Positions 60,225 to 64,000 of a stretch of 64,000 nucleotides of DNA are shown piece after piece. Position 1 is the first letter of the stretch. Each line of letters begins with the position of its first letter. Below the pieces are notes generated by a model. The model searched no databases and was not told the DNA's origin. It worked only from the letters and a program-made list of their open reading frames with translations. A program made the position numbers and the translations under genes. The DNA comes from Lachnospiraceae bacterium UBA3762 (lineage in GTDB: Bacteria > Bacillota > Clostridia > Lachnospirales > Lachnospiraceae): positions 1 to 64,000 of the forward strand of contig DFGA01000017.1 of the NCBI GenBank assembly GCA_002371615.1, read 5' to 3'.

Positions 60225-60267
60225 TTGACTATCCAGCAAAGAGATTGTAAAATATGGGTGTACCCAT
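60225..60267 (+). promoter_or_regulatory. Promoter and operator of the toxin-antitoxin-like pair
   Basis: TTGACT (60225-60230), a 17-nt spacer and TAAAAT (60248-60253). An inverted repeat ATGGGT-GT-ACCCAT (60254-60267) covers the predicted start, as expected for autorepression by an antitoxin. Confidence 0.7.
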
Positions 60268-60292
60268 TTGTAACATACAGGAGGATTCACTT

Positions 60293-60535
60293 ATGGCAGC
60301 TATGGTTCAGGAATATGACGCTAAGCTTGATTCTAGGCGGCGTATAACTATACGAAATACACCGTATGAGTATTATCACGTGGAGGAATTTGAAGACGGG
60401 ATAATTAAATTGGAGCCCCGGGAGCTTACAGTTCCATTTCAGATATCAAAAAATACGCTCCAAATGATGGATTCGGCTATGGAAAACTATGATAAAGGTA
60501 TTGTTTCCGAAGCTGTAGACCTCTCTGAATTTTGA
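60293..60535 (+). CDS. Antitoxin-like protein
   Basis: An 80-residue protein with an N-terminal beta-rich segment (YDAKLDSRRRITIRNTPYEY in part) and a C-terminal tail ISKNTLQMMDSAMENYDKGI ending in EAVDLSEF. Such a two-part layout fits an antitoxin with a DNA-binding and a toxin-binding part, but I cannot name the family. I chose the ATG at 60293 after AGGAGG. The toxin-like gene begins 11 nt after its stop. Confidence 0.7.
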   Translation: MAAMVQEYDAKLDSRRRITIRNTPYEYYHVEEFEDGIIKLEPRELTVPFQISKNTLQMMDSAMENYDKGIVSEAVDLSEF

Positions 60536-60546
60536 GGGGATATCGG

Positions 60547-60912
60547 ATGTTTAAGATACATATGGGCGTTCCCGAAATGAAAGAATTTTGGGAATCATTA
60601 AAGGGAAAAGTGAAGTCTGATAAAGCGAACAAGAATGAAATACGGTTATACAAAAGGATAGGAAAAGCCCTCAAATTTTTAGCGGTTAATCCCCAGCATC
60701 CCGGACTTCAGTCCCATGAAATAGGCGTTTTGAGTAAACGGTACGGACATAAAGTTTGGCAGTCATATCTGGAGAATGACACACCTGCAGCGGGGCGGAT
60801 ATACTGGGTATATGGGCCTAAGCCACAAATTATAACGGTTATTGGTCTTGAGCCTCATCCGGAAGATAAGCAGGGTGCATACGAGAAGATAACATTATCC
60901 GAAATGGAATAA
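60547..60912 (+). CDS. Toxin-like protein, possible RelE/ParE-type fold
   Basis: A 121-residue basic protein. KALKFLAVNPQHPGLQSHEI and AAGRIYWVYGPKPQIITVIG (helix, then strands with a G-R-I-x-W motif) recall RelE/ParE-superfamily toxins, but the match is by pattern only. The ATG at 60547 follows GAGGGGA by 6 nt. The coupled upstream gene and the palindromic operator support a toxin-antitoxin pair. Confidence 0.7.
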   Translation: MFKIHMGVPEMKEFWESLKGKVKSDKANKNEIRLYKRIGKALKFLAVNPQHPGLQSHEIGVLSKRYGHKVWQSYLENDTPAAGRIYWVYGPKPQIITVIGLEPHPEDKQGAYEKITLSEME

Positions 60913-60930
60913 GATTTGTAATTTTTGCGT

Positions 60931-60959
60931 TTGACGAGACAACTCCGATAGCCTTTAAT
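60931..60959 (+). promoter_or_regulatory. Promoter of the second rhomboid gene
   Basis: TTGACG (60931-60936), a 17-nt spacer and TTTAAT (60954-60959). The predicted start falls at or one base before the ATG at 60967, again giving a mRNA without leader. An overlapping TAATAT at 60956 is an alternative -10. Confidence 0.5.
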
Positions 60960-60966
60960 ATTATCT

Positions 60967-61548
60967 ATGAAAATCAAAAACTTTAAAATCACATTCAATG
61001 CCCCGGTAGTGCTTGGAATAGTCGGGATAAGCTTTGTTGCAACGCTGCTTGGGTATCTCACAGGTAACGTTACTTCCCGGTTATTATTCACAACATACCG
61101 GTCGGCCATATGGTCACCAATGACATGGATACGCGCATTTACGCATATATTCGGACATGCGGACTGGTCACACTTTGTCGGAAACATGAGTTATCTGCTT
61201 CTTCTGGGGCCAATGCTTGAGGAAAAGCATGGATCCAGGACGCTTGCCGGCGTTGTTGCTGTCACGGCCTTAGCAACAAGCCTGGTTAATTACATTTTGT
61301 TTCCCAATGTTATGCTTTGCGGAGCCAGCGGAGTAGTATTTGCCTTCATTTTATTGTCTTCATTTACAAGTTTTAAGCAGGGCGAAATACCGCTCACATT
61401 TATTCTGGTAGCGGTATTCTTTATCGGCCAGCAGATTCTTGAAGGTGTATTTATCAGGGATAACATATCTAATCTTTCCCACATTATCGGAGGAATAATA
61501 GGCGGTCTTTTGGGGTACGGGTTTAATGTCCGATCAGAAGAGAAGTAA
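60967..61548 (+). CDS. Second rhomboid family protease
   Basis: A 193-residue rhomboid with six predicted membrane segments. The catalytic serine is S121 in GASGVVFA and the histidine H172 in LSHIIGG. HIFGHADWSHFVGNMSYLL (in part) is the L1-loop region. It is shorter than the first rhomboid and lacks the soluble N-terminal domain. No ribosome site is seen before the ATG. Confidence 0.9.
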   Translation: MKIKNFKITFNAPVVLGIVGISFVATLLGYLTGNVTSRLLFTTYRSAIWSPMTWIRAFTHIFGHADWSHFVGNMSYLLLLGPMLEEKHGSRTLAGVVAVTALATSLVNYILFPNVMLCGASGVVFAFILLSSFTSFKQGEIPLTFILVAVFFIGQQILEGVFIRDNISNLSHIIGGIIGGLLGYGFNVRSEEK

Positions 61549-61554
61549 TAATAC

Positions 61555-61583
61555 TTGACCTGAATAGAATAAATATGGATAAT
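61555..61583 (+). promoter_or_regulatory. Promoter of the hybrid kinase gene
   Basis: TTGACC (61555-61560), a 17-nt spacer and GATAAT (61578-61583). The leader to the ATG at 61641 is about 50 nt with AAAGGAGAG as ribosome site. Confidence 0.6.
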
Positions 61584-61640
61584 GGAAAGACACATGATTA
61601 ATGATTTTTAGTGGCTCTCAAGAAATAAAGGAGAGATTGT

Positions 61641-63437
61641 ATGATCAAAAAGATCAGAAACCTTCTTGGCGATTCGAGTCTGGATTTTCAGAGTAAATCA
61701 TTTGTCCTGCTTGCCTCTATTGCTTTGATAGGGCTGTTTATTGCGCTGATAAGCGGGATTATCCTCGGCCAGTCGTTCATGGCCAATCTGTCGTTGTTTA
61801 TTGAATTCGTCCTGTTTTTTGGGCTGTATTACTGGGCTGTTTTTCATAACAGAATCAAAAAGGCTCTGATCATAATCTCGGCATTTCTTATATTTGTATT
61901 TCTTCCCGCGGCATTTTTTACAAGTGGAGGCGCAGCAGGCGGTACGCCGGTATGGTGTGCCTTTATGACGCTTTTTATTGTTATGACTCTTTCCGGGAAA
62001 CCGAAAGTGTTTTTTCTTATTGCTAATTTTATAGTTGTCGCTATATGCTGGTGGATCGGATACACTTATCCGGGGACTGTAACGGAGTTTACGCGTAAAG
62101 AAGCGTTTTACGACTCATTCTTCACACTCTTGATCGTATGTACCGCGATGACTCTTCTTGTAGGCTATCAGGCCCGCCTATTCCGCAAAGAAAATGAGCG
62201 TGTTGAGAGCCAGAAGAGGGAAATAGAAGAACTGAATCAGTCACAAAAGAGGTTCTTCTCCAGTTTGAGCCATGAGATCAGAACTCCCATCAATTCGATA
62301 CTCGGCTTTAACGAGGTTATCCTCCGTCAGGAAGATGCTTCCGAAGAGATCAAAAGTGATGCCAGCTATATTCAGGGTGCCGGCAAAATGCTCCTTGCCA
62401 TAATAAATGATATTCTTGATTTTTCCAAAATAGATGCCGGTAAAATGGACATTATCCCGATGGAATACAAGGTTGCCGAGATGATATCCGAAATTGTTAA
62501 TATGTTCTGGCAAAGAGCAAACGAAAAAGGTCTTGCATTTAATGTGGATATTGATCCGCAGATACCGTCATCACTTATCGGTGACGAGGTCAGGATCAAG
62601 CAGATAATCGTCAATCTGCTGAGTAATGCCATAAAGTACACCGAATCGGGTTCCGTACGCCTCCGCTTGGAGCCGGAGGCCTGCGATGATAAACATATCG
62701 TACTCATAATATCAGTTTCCGATACCGGGATGGGCATCAAACAGGAAGTGATCCCTACACTTTTTGATGCATTTAAAAGGGAAGATCAGGAGAAAAACAT
62801 AAGAATAGAAGGAACCGGTCTGGGGCTGTCCATCGTAAAACAGTTGGCAGAACTTATGGAAGGCGAAGTTACGGTAGAGAGTATATACGGACAGGGTACG
62901 GTATTTACAGTCCGGATCAGACAGGAAGTTGCCAATACTCAAAAGATTGGTAAAGTGGATCTGAGCGATCATACAAAGCAGAAAAAATCATACCGGAGTA
63001 TGTTTACGGCCCCGGAAGCGGAGATACTTATTGTTGATGACAGTAAGATGAATCTGACAGTCGAACAGAAACTGCTTCGTGATACAAAGATTAAAATTGA
63101 TACCGCGACGAGCGGTGCGGAAGCACTTGAGTTAACGGTCAGGAATAAGTATGATGTCATATTGATGGATCATTTTATGCCTGAGATGGACGGGCCGGAG
63201 TGCCTTGGCAGGATACGCAGTCAGGAAGACGGAATGTGCAGGGATGTCCCGGTCATCATACTTACGGCAAATGCCAAAGGGGAAAATCAGGAGATGTATA
63301 AAGCTATCGGATTTGACGGATTCCTTGTCAAACCGATATCGGGAGTTAAGCTTGAGGAAGCACTTATCCAATACATCCCTCAGGAAAAGATAATAAGTTA
63401 CAGTAAAAATCAAACTGCAGACAATAATCATGGCTGA
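61641..63437 (+). CDS. Hybrid sensor histidine kinase/response regulator
   Basis: A 598-residue protein. Five or six membrane segments fill residues 20-175, then a short coiled-coil, the dimerisation domain SLSHEIRTPINSIL with H211, an ATPase domain (NLLSNAIKYT; DTGMGI; GTGLGLSIVKQL) and a receiver domain with D510 in LMDHFMPEMDG. The last 15 residues are unstructured. Hybrid kinases without a separate output domain usually pass phosphate to another protein. The next gene overlaps its stop by 8 bp. Confidence 0.95.
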   Translation: MIKKIRNLLGDSSLDFQSKSFVLLASIALIGLFIALISGIILGQSFMANLSLFIEFVLFFGLYYWAVFHNRIKKALIIISAFLIFVFLPAAFFTSGGAAGGTPVWCAFMTLFIVMTLSGKPKVFFLIANFIVVAICWWIGYTYPGTVTEFTRKEAFYDSFFTLLIVCTAMTLLVGYQARLFRKENERVESQKREIEELNQSQKRFFSSLSHEIRTPINSILGFNEVILRQEDASEEIKSDASYIQGAGKMLLAIINDILDFSKIDAGKMDIIPMEYKVAEMISEIVNMFWQRANEKGLAFNVDIDPQIPSSLIGDEVRIKQIIVNLLSNAIKYTESGSVRLRLEPEACDDKHIVLIISVSDTGMGIKQEVIPTLFDAFKREDQEKNIRIEGTGLGLSIVKQLAELMEGEVTVESIYGQGTVFTVRIRQEVANTQKIGKVDLSDHTKQKKSYRSMFTAPEAEILIVDDSKMNLTVEQKLLRDTKIKIDTATSGAEALELTVRNKYDVILMDHFMPEMDGPECLGRIRSQEDGMCRDVPVIILTANAKGENQEMYKAIGFDGFLVKPISGVKLEEALIQYIPQEKIISYSKNQTADNNHG

Positions 63438-64000
63438 TAAGATTCGTTCAAAATTATGGATAATTCTTTTGTATGCGTCATTTCATCTTAATATGATGTC
63501 GTGCAGCATCTATACCGACAGCCGGACAGGCTGGGTATGGGCATCATACAGGATAAAAGAACTCGCTATGATAGTTGGTTTTATCTGCTTCTCATTAAGC
63601 CGAAGATTGGTGCGCGATCACCTAAAAAGGAAGATCCTTCTGTTATCCGGCAATATTTTATACACTGTTTCCCTGATAATCATTATGTTTGGCAAAGATC
63701 CCGCAGTGATCTCCATTCTGTCGATCCTCGCAATGTTTCTGATAGGATACACAGGAGGCTGTGTATATTATTATGTTTCCCTTGGAATATTTAAATTTGA
63801 ATACGGCGGACTGATCGTTGCCCTCGCAACATCCCTTGCCTATATCACCCACTATATTCTTTGGGTAGTACTGGCACAGGAAAGTATAATGGTTGTAGTT
63901 ATGCTTGCGGGATTTGCAGTCGTTGCCTATATAGTGATCAAGCCTGCGGCTGACTGGATATATATGGATCCCCTGCCCTACTCCGACGGCTCTGATAAAC
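63430..64000 (+). CDS. Polytopic membrane protein, cut by the window end
   Basis: The frame from ATG 63430 is open for 190 codons to the window end. The N-terminus is MADKIRSKLWIILLYASF; five or six hydrophobic segments follow, with a loop LSRRLVRDHLKRK like that of major-facilitator proteins. I cannot name the product; the C-terminus is outside. A LuxR-type regulator with a membrane N-terminus is one possibility. The start lies inside the hybrid kinase stop region (ATGGCTGA), so the two are translationally coupled and probably act in one pathway. Confidence 0.75.
   Translation, partial: MADKIRSKLWIILLYASFHLNMMSCSIYTDSRTGWVWASYRIKELAMIVGFICFSLSRRLVRDHLKRKILLLSGNILYTVSLIIIMFGKDPAVISILSILAMFLIGYTGGCVYYYVSLGIFKFEYGGLIVALATSLAYITHYILWVVLAQESIMVVVMLAGFAVVAYIVIKPAADWIYMDPLPYSDGSDK

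Overview
The window looks like part of a chromosome from a motile, anaerobic Clostridia, most likely Lachnospiraceae of the Butyrivibrio/Roseburia type. I infer this from the protein families: a Firmicutes-style Tad pilus locus with a Flp1-type pilin and a DUF5702-like protein, YesMN-type two-component regulation, CUT1 sugar ABC transporters without their own ATPase, AGGAGG-type ribosome sites and frequent TTG/GTG starts. No insertion sequence, phage gene, CRISPR array or rRNA is visible.

Layout. (1) 1-7077: end of a tRNA-Lys gene, tatD-rsmA, a large TPR/repeat/AAA-like protein and glgB. (2) 7083-11774: a flagellar block with a sigma-28-like promoter, a 952-residue uncharacterised protein, flagellin and FliS. 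(3) 11814-15189: the motor half of a Tad pilus locus (CpaF-type ATPase, TadB, TadC). (4) 15179-51481: about 36 kb of carbohydrate genes. (5) 51555-54246: the pilin half of the Tad locus (Flp1 pilin, DUF5702-like protein, TadE-like, prepilin peptidase, TadE-like). (6) 54243-59961: rhomboid protease, a flavodoxin-SCP2 fusion, HIT protein, glucose-6-phosphate isomerase, MurG and an RluD-type pseudouridine synthase. (7) 59987-60912: tRNA-Gly with a duplicated 3' end, an inverted-repeat element and a toxin-antitoxin-like pair. (8) 60931-64000: a second rhomboid, a hybrid histidine kinase and a membrane protein cut by the window end.

The carbohydrate region holds four units. An alpha-galactoside unit has an AraC regulator, two GH36 alpha-galactosidases and a CUT1 transporter. 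A second CUT1 unit has a YesMN-type two-component system, a GH31 glycosidase and a LacI regulator. A polyol/ketose unit has an FGGY kinase, a GatD-like dehydrogenase, an aldo-keto reductase, KbaZ/GatZ and a CUT2 transporter with two different permeases, with KbaY/GatY encoded 16 kb away. An L-fucose unit has FucI, FucU, a RhaB-type kinase, FucA and an unrecognised protein. Together they would feed galactose, glucose or xylose, tagatose-type sugars and fucose into triose phosphates.

The most unusual observation is architectural. The sugar genes lie exactly between the two halves of a Tad locus, and a diverged 45-bp copy of the 3' end of tadC lies inside them (23876-23920), wedged between two convergent stop codons. 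This suggests that the 3' end of tadC has been a repeated insertion or recombination point for sugar-use cassettes.
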